Assembly (NCBI GenBank): GCA_020831895.1
Contig: JAFIFS010000010.1
Span: 1 to 37,987 of the forward strand
DNA: 37,987 nucleotides
Reading direction: 5' to 3'
Source of the DNA: Chromatiales bacterium
GTDB taxonomy: Bacteria > Pseudomonadota > Gammaproteobacteria > Steroidobacterales > GCA-2729495
In this document: positions 1 through 7,520 of the stretch, one piece after another
How positions within the stretch are numbered: position 1 is the first letter of the stretch
Layout: every line of letters begins with the position of its first letter
Notes under the pieces: model-generated
The model's input: the letters and a program-made list of their open reading frames with translations, nothing else
Told to the model about the DNA's origin: nothing
The model's database searches: none
Made by a program: the position numbers and the translations under genes

Positions 1-110
1 CCGGACACGCCGTAAATCCATCCCTGGAGGCTCGGGCGCGGCATCCCTGCCGCGCACGGTTCGGTAAACCCGCTGCGGACGGCGCCACTACCCTACCTGG
101 AGGCATACCC
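1..110. repeat. Hairpin-rich intergenic element, REP-like
   Basis: Non-coding stretch beyond the 3' end of the leftward metallo-beta-lactamase gene. It holds two hairpins in a row: a weak one with arms TCC/GGA (17-19 and 26-28) and a strong one with perfect 7-bp arms GCGCGGC/GCCGCGC (36-42 and 49-55). Both have the same six-base loop, ATCCCT. No T-run follows on either strand, so it is not a classic intrinsic terminator. Its make-up resembles dispersed extragenic hairpin repeats of gammaproteobacteria; that it is repeated elsewhere in the genome is inference, as no second copy occurs in this window. Confidence 0.4.
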
Positions 111-121
111 CGGCAGCCCTT

Positions 122-1567
122 CTAAGCTTGATTCGCCCGCCGGTGAACCTGCGGCAGCCGCGCCATCTCGATGCGCATGCCCGGTTCCGCCACGATGACC
201 CTGGGTGCCCCGCGTGCCAGCAGGTGCTCGCGCAGCGCCGCGGATGCGCCCGGCTCACCGTGCACCAGCCAGAGCGGCGGCCGGCCCGGGATCGCTTCGT
301 ACCATTCGGTCAACCCCGACTGGTCTGCGTGGGCCGACAGTCCCCCGATGGTGTGCACCTGTGCCTTGACGCGAATGGCCTCGTGGTGAATCCGGATATA
401 GGACTCCCCATCGACCAGCCGGCGGCCCACGGTTCCCTGTGCCTGATAGCCCACGATCAGCACCTGGCACTCCGGCCGCCATACGTTGTGCTTGAGGTGG
501 TGGACGATCCGTCCACCCTCGCACATGCCGCTGCCGGCAATGATGATCGCGCCCTTGCGGATGCGGTTGATCGCCATCGATTCCTCGGGGCTCTGGGACA
601 GGCTGAGGTTGGGCAGCTTGGGCATCTCCTCGTGCTCCGCCCGCATCGCCTGCGCTTCCTCGTCGTACAGCTCCCGGTGCCGCCAGTAGATGTCGGAGGC
701 CCGGATCGCCATCGGGCTGTCGAGGAAGATCTGCCAGCGGGCCAGGTCCCATTCGTGCCAGTACTTGCTGAACAGGTACAGCAGCTCCTGGGTCCGGCCA
801 ACGGCGAAGGCAGGAATCAGCACATTGCCCTGCTGGTGATCGGCACCGCGCAGTACGCTGGCGATCTCCAGCAGCGTTGCCTCGCGCGAGCGGTGACAGC
901 GATCCCCGTAGGTGCTTTCCATCACGACCAGGTCAGCCGAGTCCGGGATCGATGGATCCCTGAGTATCGGTGTATCGCGCTGCCCGAGGTCACCACTGAA
1001 CACCAGCTTGCATTCGTAGCCGCCCTCGCTCAGCCAGAGCTCTACGATGGCTGAACCGATGATGTGTCCCGCATCGATGAAGCGCAGCCTGACGCCGGGC
1101 ACGACCTCGCGACAGTCGTCGTAGGACAGAGTCTCGAACTGCCGCAGCGCCTGGCGGGCGTCGTCGACCGTGTACAGCGGTTCGACGGGTGGCAGGCCCT
1201 TGCGCGCGCGCTTGACAGATTCCTGCTCTGCATCACGCTCGGCGAGCCCGGCACTGTCCTCCAGCATGACCCTGGCGACGTCGCGCGTGGCCTGCTGGGC
1301 GAAAACCGGCCCGCTGTAGCCCCGCCGGACCAGCAGGGGTAGTCGCCCGCAGTGGTCGATATGGGCGTGACTGATGATGACGGCGTCCAGTGATTCCGGG
1401 TCGAGCGGAAAGGGCTCGCGGTTGCGCGCCGCCTGCTGGCGCCCACCCTGGAGCATGCCGCACTCGAGCAGGATGCGGCGATCGCCGATGCGAAGCACAT
1501 GGCATGAGCCTGTCACCTCGCCGGCGGCACCGAAGAACTCCAGCTCCATGTGTTCGGGAAGTGTCAT
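122..1567 (-). CDS. Beta-CASP metallo-beta-lactamase, RNA-processing type
   Basis: Predicted zinc-dependent nuclease or hydrolase of the bacterial CPSF/Ysh1-like family, 481 residues and cytoplasmic. The metallo-beta-lactamase signature HAHIDH is at residues 67-72 (motif 2), followed by GDLGQRDT, then the beta-CASP part with METSYG-like 'MESTYGD' and 'PAFAVGRTQE', the 'SGMCEGGRI' motif and a C-terminal 'GLSAHAD' motif. These are typical of the whole family, whose members cleave RNA or are uncharacterised. The start at 1567 has a GGAG ribosome site six bases upstream. It diverges from the RlmI-like gene, whose true start lies 150 bases away. The substrate cannot be read from the sequence; a general exonuclease or endonuclease role is the best guess. 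Confidence 0.88.
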   Translation of the reverse strand: MTLPEHMELEFFGAAGEVTGSCHVLRIGDRRILLECGMLQGGRQQAARNREPFPLDPESLDAVIISHAHIDHCGRLPLLVRRGYSGPVFAQQATRDVARVMLEDSAGLAERDAEQESVKRARKGLPPVEPLYTVDDARQALRQFETLSYDDCREVVPGVRLRFIDAGHIIGSAIVELWLSEGGYECKLVFSGDLGQRDTPILRDPSIPDSADLVVMESTYGDRCHRSREATLLEIASVLRGADHQQGNVLIPAFAVGRTQELLYLFSKYWHEWDLARWQIFLDSPMAIRASDIYWRHRELYDEEAQAMRAEHEEMPKLPNLSLSQSPEESMAINRIRKGAIIIAGSGMCEGGRIVHHLKHNVWRPECQVLIVGYQAQGTVGRRLVDGESYIRIHHEAIRVKAQVHTIGGLSAHADQSGLTEWYEAIPGRPPLWLVHGEPGASAALREHLLARGAPRVIVAEPGMRIEMARLPQVHRRANQA

Positions 1568-1717
1568 TCAGTCTCCATGCATGACTTGCCGGTATCCCGC
1601 TGGCCGATTAGCCTAGGCCGCTCTTCCCATGAGCACAACCATCGGCATGACAACCCTTGCGGCACGGTCCTTCGTGGCGTCCGGCTGCTCGGCAGTCTGC
1701 CGGTGACGGCCCGATCC

Positions 1718-2917
1718 ATGAGTGGACTGCCAGCAGCGCGTGAGCCGGCCGACCTGCGGCTCACCGTGAGCCGGCGCGGCGCCCTGCGCTGGGCGGCCGG
1801 TCATCCCTGGATATTTCGCAGCGATGTGGCGACTGGCCTTGAGCCGGAGCACGGTGCACTCGTCGGCGTGCAGGACCCCCGCGGCCGGGTCCTTGGCACC
1901 GCCTGTTACTCGGCCCATTCGCAGATCGCGCTGCGCTGCCTGGCCCGCGGTCCGCAGCCGGTCTCGCTCAAGTCGCTGCTGCCCGCCCGGCTGGCCAGCG
2001 CGCTGGCTCTGCGCAGGCAGCTTTTCCCCGAATCCACGATGTATCGACTGGTGCATGGCGAGGCCGACGGGCTGCCTGGACTGGTCGTCGACCGCTACGG
2101 GGACTGGCTCAGCGTGCAGTTCCTGACCGCGACCATGGACCGGGCCCGGGGGCTGGTGCTCGATGCGCTGCAGGCGCAGGTCGCGCCCCGGGGGATCATC
2201 AACCGCTCGGACGTGGCCGTGCGACGCCTCGAGGGGCTGGTGCCTGAGAAAGGCGTGCTGCAGGGGCAGTGGCCGGGCCACCTGCTGATTCGCGAGGGCG
2301 GTATAGAGCTCGAGGTGGATCTGCTGGAGGGCCAGAAAACCGGCGCGTTCCTGGACCAGCGGGAGAACCACCTTCTCGCCGGCCAGTACGCCCGGGGCCG
2401 CGCACTGGACTGCTTCAGCTATGCGGGCGGCTTTGCGCTGCAGATGGCCCGCCAGGCCAGCGAGGTCACTGCACTCGACATCTCCGCCGACGCGTGTGCG
2501 GGCATCGAGGCCAACGCCCGGCGCAACGGCCTTGACAACCTGGAGGTCCATTGCGGGAACGCGTTTGACTTCCTGCGTGCTGCCCAGGCAGACGGCGCGG
2601 CCTGGGACACCATCGTGCTCGATCCACCGGCCTTCGCAAAGCAGCGTTCCGCGCAGCGCGCCGGACTGCGTGGCTACAAGGAGATCAACCTCCGTGCGCT
2701 CAGGCTGCTGCGCCCGGGCGGTATCCTCGTCACCGCAAGCTGCAGCTACCATGTCGACGAGACGCTGTTCATGCAGGTGGTCGCTGAAGCAGCGGCCGAC
2801 GCCGGTCGCAGCGTGCAGCTGCTGGAGCGGCGCGGTGCCGGGCGCGACCACCCGTCGCTGCCGGCGATGCCGGAGGGGCGTTACCTCAAGCTGCTTGTGC
2901 TGCGGGTGACTGCCTGA
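1718..2917 (+). CDS. rlmI: 23S rRNA (cytosine-C5) methyltransferase, RlmI-like
   Basis: Class I SAM-dependent methyltransferase of 399 residues, nearly the length of E. coli RlmI (396), which makes m5C1962 in 23S rRNA. An N-terminal PUA-like RNA-binding part begins 'LTVSRRGALRWAAGHPWIF', followed by the linker motif 'KTGAFLDQREN', the SAM-binding motif 'CFSYAGGFALQMA', the catalytic-type 'DPPAF' near residue 301 and 'SCSYHVD' with a cysteine near the C-terminus. The frame is open upstream to 1550, but the ATG at 1718 starts the protein just before the conserved PUA part, so I chose it. It ends 7 bases from the convergent SDR gene. RlmI versus a close paralogue of the same COG1092 family cannot be fully separated by eye. 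Confidence 0.85.
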   Translation: MSGLPAAREPADLRLTVSRRGALRWAAGHPWIFRSDVATGLEPEHGALVGVQDPRGRVLGTACYSAHSQIALRCLARGPQPVSLKSLLPARLASALALRRQLFPESTMYRLVHGEADGLPGLVVDRYGDWLSVQFLTATMDRARGLVLDALQAQVAPRGIINRSDVAVRRLEGLVPEKGVLQGQWPGHLLIREGGIELEVDLLEGQKTGAFLDQRENHLLAGQYARGRALDCFSYAGGFALQMARQASEVTALDISADACAGIEANARRNGLDNLEVHCGNAFDFLRAAQADGAAWDTIVLDPPAFAKQRSAQRAGLRGYKEINLRALRLLRPGGILVTASCSYHVDETLFMQVVAEAAADAGRSVQLLERRGAGRDHPSLPAMPEGRYLKLLVLRVTA

Positions 2918-2924
2918 GGCGGGC

Positions 2925-3737
2925 TCACCAGCCGACGACTTCGCCGTTCTCGTAGTTCAGGAAGAGCCCGTTGTGGTCTGCCGTAAGGCCGTCGATCACC
3001 GCGAGCATGCGCCTGACGCTTTCCTCCGGCTCGATGGCGCCGGGCATGGATACGCCGGGTGTCGTGTTGACGGTGCCCGGCGAAAGGGCCACCGTGATGA
3101 TCTGCTGGCGCGCGCCCTCCCAGGACAGGTTCTGCACGAACATGTTGAGTGCCGCCTTGCTTGCGCGGTACTCGTACATCATCGGCATGCTGCGCAGCGC
3201 CTCGGGACCCTCGGCGAAGGACCCGGCCTTGCTCGAGAGCATGACGATTCGCCGACCTTCCGAGGCGGCCACCTGATCGAGGAACGCCTGGCTCATGCGC
3301 AGGGGTGCCAGCGCATTGACTTCCAGGCTGCGCCTGGCCAGATCGAAGTCCACCGCGCGCAGCCCGCGGAACACGCTGGGATCGCGGGGCGTGATGGCGG
3401 CATTGTTCAGCAGGATGTCGATCGGCTGTTCCGCGTACTTCCCGGCCAGCGCATCGATGGCCGCGAAGTCGGTGACATCCAGCAGCTCGACGACGATCCG
3501 CGGGTTGCCGGCAGCCAGCGCCTGGAGCTCGTCGGCACCCTCGAGGCTGCGGGTCGTGGCGATGACGTTCCAGCCCCGCTCCCCGAACTGGCGAACGAAC
3601 TCCAGGCCGATGCCGCGGTTCGCACCCGTAACCAGCACCGTGCTGGCTTCGGGGTAAAGCTGTGCCTGTGAAGCGCCGGGAAGTGCGAGCAGCACGCAGG
3701 CGATCAGCGGCGTGAACCAGTTCCCGGGGCGTTTCAT
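2925..3737 (-). CDS. Short-chain dehydrogenase with an N-terminal signal peptide
   Basis: Classical SDR oxidoreductase, 270 residues. The Rossmann glycine motif TGANRGIG is at 37-44, NNAA at 111-114, catalytic Ser at about 168-169 and the Tyr/Lys pair at Y190 and K194 (YRASK). The fold resembles carbonyl-reductase/C-factor-like SDRs. The start at 3737 is chosen because AGGAGA precedes it and it gives a clean signal peptide: basic start, hydrophobic core and an A-S-Q-A cleavage region near residue 25. An upstream in-frame ATG at 3779 would bury that signal. Export is odd for a nicotinamide-dependent enzyme: it may be a membrane anchor facing either side or a real periplasmic protein. The substrate is unknown. 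Confidence 0.85.
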   Translation of the reverse strand: MKRPGNWFTPLIACVLLALPGASQAQLYPEASTVLVTGANRGIGLEFVRQFGERGWNVIATTRSLEGADELQALAAGNPRIVVELLDVTDFAAIDALAGKYAEQPIDILLNNAAITPRDPSVFRGLRAVDFDLARRSLEVNALAPLRMSQAFLDQVAASEGRRIVMLSSKAGSFAEGPEALRSMPMMYEYRASKAALNMFVQNLSWEGARQQIITVALSPGTVNTTPGVSMPGAIEPEESVRRMLAVIDGLTADHNGLFLNYENGEVVGW

Positions 3738-3767
3738 GGCGGTCTCTCCTGCGTCGGGTCCGGTCGG

Positions 3768-3796
3768 ATGATTCGCCATTGTCAGGGGCGGGTCAA
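3768..3796 (-). promoter_or_regulatory. Candidate sigma70 promoter of the leftward SDR gene
   Basis: Read leftward, TTGACC (3796-3791) and AATCAT (3773-3768) are 17 bases apart, matching the sigma70 consensus at 5/6 and 4/6 positions. They lie about 30 bases before the ATG at 3737. This overlaps the region used by the rightward promoter. Assigned by eye only. Confidence 0.4.
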
Positions 3797-3810
3797 GCTG
3801 GCGTTGAGGC

Positions 3811-3816
3811 TATACT
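3811..3816 (+). promoter_or_regulatory. Candidate -10 box of the rightward SDR-like gene
   Basis: TATACT (5/6 match to the -10 consensus) lies 26 bases before the ATG at 3842. No good -35 box is found at 16-18 bases; TTGTCA at 3779-3784 is too far upstream at 26 bases. The two divergent promoters share a space of about 100 bases. Confidence 0.35.
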
Positions 3817-3841
3817 GGCGACTGGCTCAGGGAGTGTATCG

Positions 3842-4525
3842 ATGAAGAAATCCAGGCTGCTGTTCGGCGCGACCCGTGGGACGGGCCTCGAGCTTGCGCG
3901 GCTGCTGGCCGCCCGCGGCGAGCCGGTGGTTGCGCTGGCGCGTCCCGGTTCGGACAGCAGCGCCCTGGCAGACACCGGTGCCGAGCTGGTCACGGGTGAC
4001 GTGCTTGATCCCGCGGCGGTCGCCGCGGCGTTCGCCGTGGCGCCGGTCGACGCCGTGATCTGCACGATCGGCGGGCGGCGAGGCCAGGTGCCGAGGCCCG
4101 ATCATGCCGGTGTGCGCAACATCGTCGCGGCGGCCGATCATGCCGGCGTACGCCGCCTGGTGCTGGTCACGATGATCGGCGCCGGTGACAGCGCCAGCGC
4201 GGTGTCTTCCCGGGTGCACGAGGTTCTGGGTGAGGCGATCCGTGAGAAGACGGCCGCCGAGGCGTGCGTGCAGGCCAGCGCACTGGACTGGACGATCCTT
4301 CGCCCGGGCGGCATGACGTTCGACCCCGCAACCGGAACGGCCATCATGACGGACGACCATGCCGCGATGGGCGTGATCACGCGCGCGGACCTGGCGCGCC
4401 TGGTCGTCGAGTGCCTCGACGACCCCTCGACGATCGGGCGTATCTGTCACACCGTGGACCCCGAGATCCGCTGGGTGCCGCCGCTGCAGCAGGGCGCGGC
4501 GCTGCCTTCAGGCGGCAAGGCCTGA
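3842..4525 (+). CDS. NAD(P)-binding SDR-family protein, NmrA-like
   Basis: Atypical short-chain dehydrogenase relative of 227 residues, cytoplasmic. The N-terminal glycine motif GATRGTG begins at residue 9, then an alternating Rossmann pattern with 'TGDVLDP' and 'AVICTIGG', and 'WTILRPGGM' in the C-terminal half, typical of the NAD(P)H-binding (PF13460/NmrA-like) group. There is no clear YxxxK catalytic pair, which also fits that group. Members serve as redox sensors, flavin reductase-like enzymes or epimerase relatives; which one applies is unclear. The ATG at 3842 follows CAGGGAG. The gene ends 77 bases before the cobalamin-binding gene on the same strand and may belong functionally to the light/lipid region. 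Confidence 0.75.
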   Translation: MKKSRLLFGATRGTGLELARLLAARGEPVVALARPGSDSSALADTGAELVTGDVLDPAAVAAAFAVAPVDAVICTIGGRRGQVPRPDHAGVRNIVAAADHAGVRRLVLVTMIGAGDSASAVSSRVHEVLGEAIREKTAAEACVQASALDWTILRPGGMTFDPATGTAIMTDDHAAMGVITRADLARLVVECLDDPSTIGRICHTVDPEIRWVPPLQQGAALPSGGKA

Positions 4526-4557
4526 ATCCGCCGCCCGCAGTCGGGCGAATCCACCCT

Positions 4558-4586
4558 GCCCGGAGCTTATTCCGGGCTGCTATAGT
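4558..4586 (+). promoter_or_regulatory. Extended -10 promoter with a dyad, upstream of the B12 gene
   Basis: A perfect 7-bp inverted repeat GCCCGGA/TCCGGGC (4558-4564 and 4571-4577, six-base spacer) sits directly before an extended -10 element, TGCTATAGT (4578-4586). The -35 region is poor, as is common with extended -10 promoters or activator-dependent ones. The dyad lies where the -35/-10 spacer should be, the place bound by MerR-type regulators, and no T-run follows the repeat. Transcription would begin only about 10 bases before the ATG at 4603. Confidence 0.4.
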
Positions 4587-4602
4587 CGGGCGGTAGGACG
4601 AT

Positions 4603-5685
4603 ATGACGGGACGCCGGAAACGCATGCCCAGGGGTAACAGTTTCGCCGCCGACCTGCTCGAGCGCAGCGCGGCCGGCTATGGCGGCTATGCCGCTGGCCT
4701 CATGCTGGAGCGCGAGCCGGATCTGCGCGAGAGCCAGGGTCCGGATGCCTTCGGCAGCTGGAAGACCCACCTGACCCAACGCGTTCTGGAGCTGGCTGCC
4801 GCAGTGGCGACCGGCGAGTCGCGGCTGTTCACCTCGCGCGTCGCCTGGTCCAACAAGGCCTTTGTTGCGCGCGGGCGCGATCCTCGCTGGCTTCGCCTGA
4901 GCCTGGAGTCCCTGGCCTCGGTTTTGGGCGAGCGCCTCCCCGGACCAGCGCGCTCGATGCCGCTTGAGTTCATCCAGCTGGCGATTGCCGCGCTTTCGGA
5001 CCCTGCGCAGGCCGAGGAGCCCTCGTCCCTGGACCCGCGGCGGCAGACCGATCGAATCGCGCTGCGCTACCTGCAGCAGGTCCTGGAGGGCAACGTTGCC
5101 GAAGCCATTCGCGAGCTGACCGAGGCGGCGGCCAACGGCCTCGGCCTCCAGGCCGCCTATGTCGATGTCCTGCTGCCTGCCCAGCGTGAGATCGGCAGAC
5201 TCTGGCACCTCGGCGACGTGACCATTGCCGAGGAGCACCTCGTCAGCTTCGCCACCCAGCGCGCGATGGCGGTACTGTCCAGCCAGGCCGAGGCGGCTCC
5301 GCCCAACGGCCGCACCTGCGTGGTGGCGGCGGTCAGCACGAATGTTCACGACATCGGGCTGCGAGCCCTGGCCGACCTCTACCAGCTGGCTGGATGGCGC
5401 ACCATCTTCCTGGGCTCCGATGTGCCCATCGACGACATGCCCGCTGTGCTGACCTTTTTCGAGGCCGACCTGCTCCTGCTGGGGGCGATGCTGAGCACCC
5501 AGATTCCGAAGGTCGAGCAGACAGTCTCCCTGGTGCACGAGCGCTGCGAGCGGCCGGTCAAGGTGATCGTCGGCGGGTCCGCCTTCGACGATGCACCTGA
5601 ACTCTGGCGCGAGATCGGCTGCGATGCTTATGCGCCTACGGTCCAGGATGCCGTAGCCGAAGGTCGGCGCCTGGCCGGTCTCTGA
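4603..5685 (+). CDS. Stand-alone cobalamin-binding photoreceptor-like protein
   Basis: Protein of 360 residues with two parts. Residues about 1-135 form a helical domain I do not recognise. Residues about 145-235 are the helical B12 'cap' and 240-360 the Rossmann-type B12-binding domain. The cap shows W201, E211 and H212, exactly the Trp-x9-Glu-His signature of the light-sensing transcription factor CarH, where Trp packs on adenosylcobalamin and His acts in the light-induced adduct. The B12 domain has H249 as the probable lower axial ligand in NVHDIG (Asn where Asp/Glu is usual), then a Ser/Leu stretch 'GAMLST' and 'VIVGG'. There is no MerR-type DNA-binding domain, so it probably acts through a partner, as AerR does with CrtJ. 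The start at 4603 is preceded by AGGA; the ATG at 4624 is an alternative. DUF427 follows 14 bases later. Confidence 0.82.
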   Translation: MTGRRKRMPRGNSFAADLLERSAAGYGGYAAGLMLEREPDLRESQGPDAFGSWKTHLTQRVLELAAAVATGESRLFTSRVAWSNKAFVARGRDPRWLRLSLESLASVLGERLPGPARSMPLEFIQLAIAALSDPAQAEEPSSLDPRRQTDRIALRYLQQVLEGNVAEAIRELTEAAANGLGLQAAYVDVLLPAQREIGRLWHLGDVTIAEEHLVSFATQRAMAVLSSQAEAAPPNGRTCVVAAVSTNVHDIGLRALADLYQLAGWRTIFLGSDVPIDDMPAVLTFFEADLLLLGAMLSTQIPKVEQTVSLVHERCERPVKVIVGGSAFDDAPELWREIGCDAYAPTVQDAVAEGRRLAGL

Positions 5686-5699
5686 GGGGCGAGCCCGTC

Positions 5700-6215
5700 A
5701 TGTGGCGTAATCGGGGCCAGGAACGACCCCCGTTCGCCGAGCGGCTCCGGCCCGGCCAGGAGTCCGCCTGGGACTACCCCCGGCCTCCGGTGGCGCTTCG
5801 GGAGTGGCGTCTCGTCGAGATCTTCCTGGATGGCGTGCAGGTCGCCCGCAGCAGCAGTGCCTGCCGGGTTCTGGAGACCGCAAGTCCGCCAACGTTATAC
5901 CTGCCACCCGACGACGTCGACATGGGCCTCCTGGTGCCTGCCCGCGGCGAGTCCTTCTGCGAGTGGAAGGGCGTGGCAAGCTACTTCGACATCCGTGCCG
6001 GCGGACGCGTCGTTCCGGGTGGTGCCTGGTGCTACGAGGCACCGCGCGAGCGGTTCGCCCACCTCGCCGGCTGGCTGGCCTTCTACCCGCAGCAGCTCGA
6101 CTGCCGCCTCGGCGGGGAATCCGTGCGGGCGCAGGACGGGGGCTTTTACGGCGGATGGATTACCAGCGAGGTCGCGGGTCCCTTCAAGGGCGATCCGGGT
6201 ACAGGCGGCTGGTGA
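5700..6215 (+). CDS. DUF427 domain-containing protein
   Basis: Small cytoplasmic protein of 171 residues matching the DUF427 pattern: 'ESVWDYPRPP'-like start (here 'ESAWDYPRPP'), 'VEIFLDGVQVARS', 'ETASPPTLYLPPDDV', 'CEWKGVASYFD' and 'AWCYEAPRERFAHLAGWLAFYP'. The function of the family is unknown; it is a single beta-rich domain often found beside CFA-synthase, DUF1365 and photolyase genes. It starts 14 bases after the B12 gene and is probably co-transcribed with it. It ends 6 bases from the convergent CFA synthase gene. The C-terminal tail rich in Gly and Thr is not conserved in what I recall of the family. Confidence 0.82.
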   Translation: MWRNRGQERPPFAERLRPGQESAWDYPRPPVALREWRLVEIFLDGVQVARSSSACRVLETASPPTLYLPPDDVDMGLLVPARGESFCEWKGVASYFDIRAGGRVVPGGAWCYEAPRERFAHLAGWLAFYPQQLDCRLGGESVRAQDGGFYGGWITSEVAGPFKGDPGTGGW

Positions 6216-6221
6216 CGCGCC

Positions 6222-7496
6222 TCAGGAGACAGCCGGGGCGGGGAGGCGGCAGCCCGGCTTGTCGAAGACCAGGTGCTGGGCGCTGATTGCGCGCTCCCGG
6301 AAACCACCCTCGCAGTAGGCCAGGTAGAACTCCCACATGCGGATGAACTCGTCCGTGTAGCCCAGCATGCGGGCCTCGCCAAGCCGGTCCAGGAACCGCT
6401 GGCGCCAGTCGTGCAGCGTCCGCGCATAGTCCAGGCCGATATCCTGCAGCCCGGTCAGCTGCAGGTCAGTCATTCGCGAAACCGATGACAGGATGCTGCC
6501 CAGCGAGGGCAGCGCTCCGCCCGGGAAGATGTACTTCTGAATGAAGTCGACGGAGCGGCGCGCCTGCTCGAAGTGGCGGTCGGCGATCAGGATGGTCTGC
6601 AGCAGCATGCGCCCGCAGGGCTTGAGTCGCTCGCTGCAGGCCCGGAAGTAGGTGTCGAGATAGCGCAGTCCGACCGCCTCGATCATCTCCACCGAGACCA
6701 GCTTGTCGAACTGCCCTTGCAGGTCCCGGTAGTCCTCGCCCACCACCGTGATACGTTCGGTGAGCCCGGCACGCTTCACGCGATCGCGGGCAAACGCCAG
6801 CTGGTTTCCAGAGATCGTCGTCGTCGTTACCCTGCAGCCGTAGTGGGTGGCGGCATGCAGTGCGAGGCCGCCCCAGCCGGTGCCGATCTCGAGCAGGTGG
6901 TCAGAGGGACAGAGCTCAAGCTTGCGGCAGATGAGGTCGAGCTTGTGCACGGCCGCGTCCTCAAGCGTGCTGCGCTCGTCGGGATAGACGGCAGACGAGT
7001 ACATCATCGTCGGGTCAAGGAACAGCTGGAACAGGTCGTCGCCGAGATCGTAGTGTGCGTGGATGTTGCGCCGGCTGCCCCTGCGCGTGTTCCCCCGGTA
7101 CCAGTGTGCCAGCCGGCGCAGCGGCTGCACGAGGGCAGCTGTACCACCCTCGAGGCTGTCCATCACGTCGCGGTTCAGCACCATCAGGCGCATCAGGCCC
7201 GGAAGGTCGCTGGTTTGCCAGAGCCCGTCCATGTAGGCCTCGCCAGCGCCGATGGACCCACCGGTGGCGAGTTCCAGCCAGGCGCGTGGCGAGACGACCT
7301 CGATCGTGATGTCCGGCGCGCCGGGTGCCTGCCGCCCCAAGGTCCGGCTGCCCAGCGCGTCCTGCAGGTGGAGCCGGCCCGTATGCAGCCTTGCCAGTCG
7401 TCCGAGGCAGGCGCGGCGGGCCATCCTGCTCAACAGGTCTGCCCGCGGCGCGCTCTCCGGGGCCGCGCGATCCAGGGTCTTTTCCAGTTTATTCAT
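6222..7496 (-). CDS. Cyclopropane-fatty-acyl-phospholipid synthase family
   Basis: SAM-dependent methyltransferase of 424 residues that in this family transfers a methylene or methyl group to the double bond of unsaturated acyl chains in membrane phospholipids. Seen: 'AHYDLGDDLFQLFLD', 'MMYSSAVY', the SAM motif 'LEIGTGWGGLALHAA', 'SVEMIEAVG' and 'SVDFIQKYIFPGGALPS'. Where E. coli CFA synthase has its active-site cysteine in a YSC motif, this protein has serine. That is common in the CfaB2/COG2230 branch next to DUF1365 and may signal methylation rather than ring closure. The ATG at 7496 has GGGAGG upstream. Last gene of the FAD-DUF1365-CFA operon, 24 bases after DUF1365. Confidence 0.9.
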   Translation of the reverse strand: MNKLEKTLDRAAPESAPRADLLSRMARRACLGRLARLHTGRLHLQDALGSRTLGRQAPGAPDITIEVVSPRAWLELATGGSIGAGEAYMDGLWQTSDLPGLMRLMVLNRDVMDSLEGGTAALVQPLRRLAHWYRGNTRRGSRRNIHAHYDLGDDLFQLFLDPTMMYSSAVYPDERSTLEDAAVHKLDLICRKLELCPSDHLLEIGTGWGGLALHAATHYGCRVTTTTISGNQLAFARDRVKRAGLTERITVVGEDYRDLQGQFDKLVSVEMIEAVGLRYLDTYFRACSERLKPCGRMLLQTILIADRHFEQARRSVDFIQKYIFPGGALPSLGSILSSVSRMTDLQLTGLQDIGLDYARTLHDWRQRFLDRLGEARMLGYTDEFIRMWEFYLAYCEGGFRERAISAQHLVFDKPGCRLPAPAVS

Positions 7497-7520
7497 TGCT
7501 TGCCGCCTCCCCGTCTGCGG

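Noticed and set aside
1613-2851. 412-codon open frame on the minus strand opposite the RlmI-like gene
   Set aside because: No domain, and the plus strand is clearly an RlmI-type methyltransferase.
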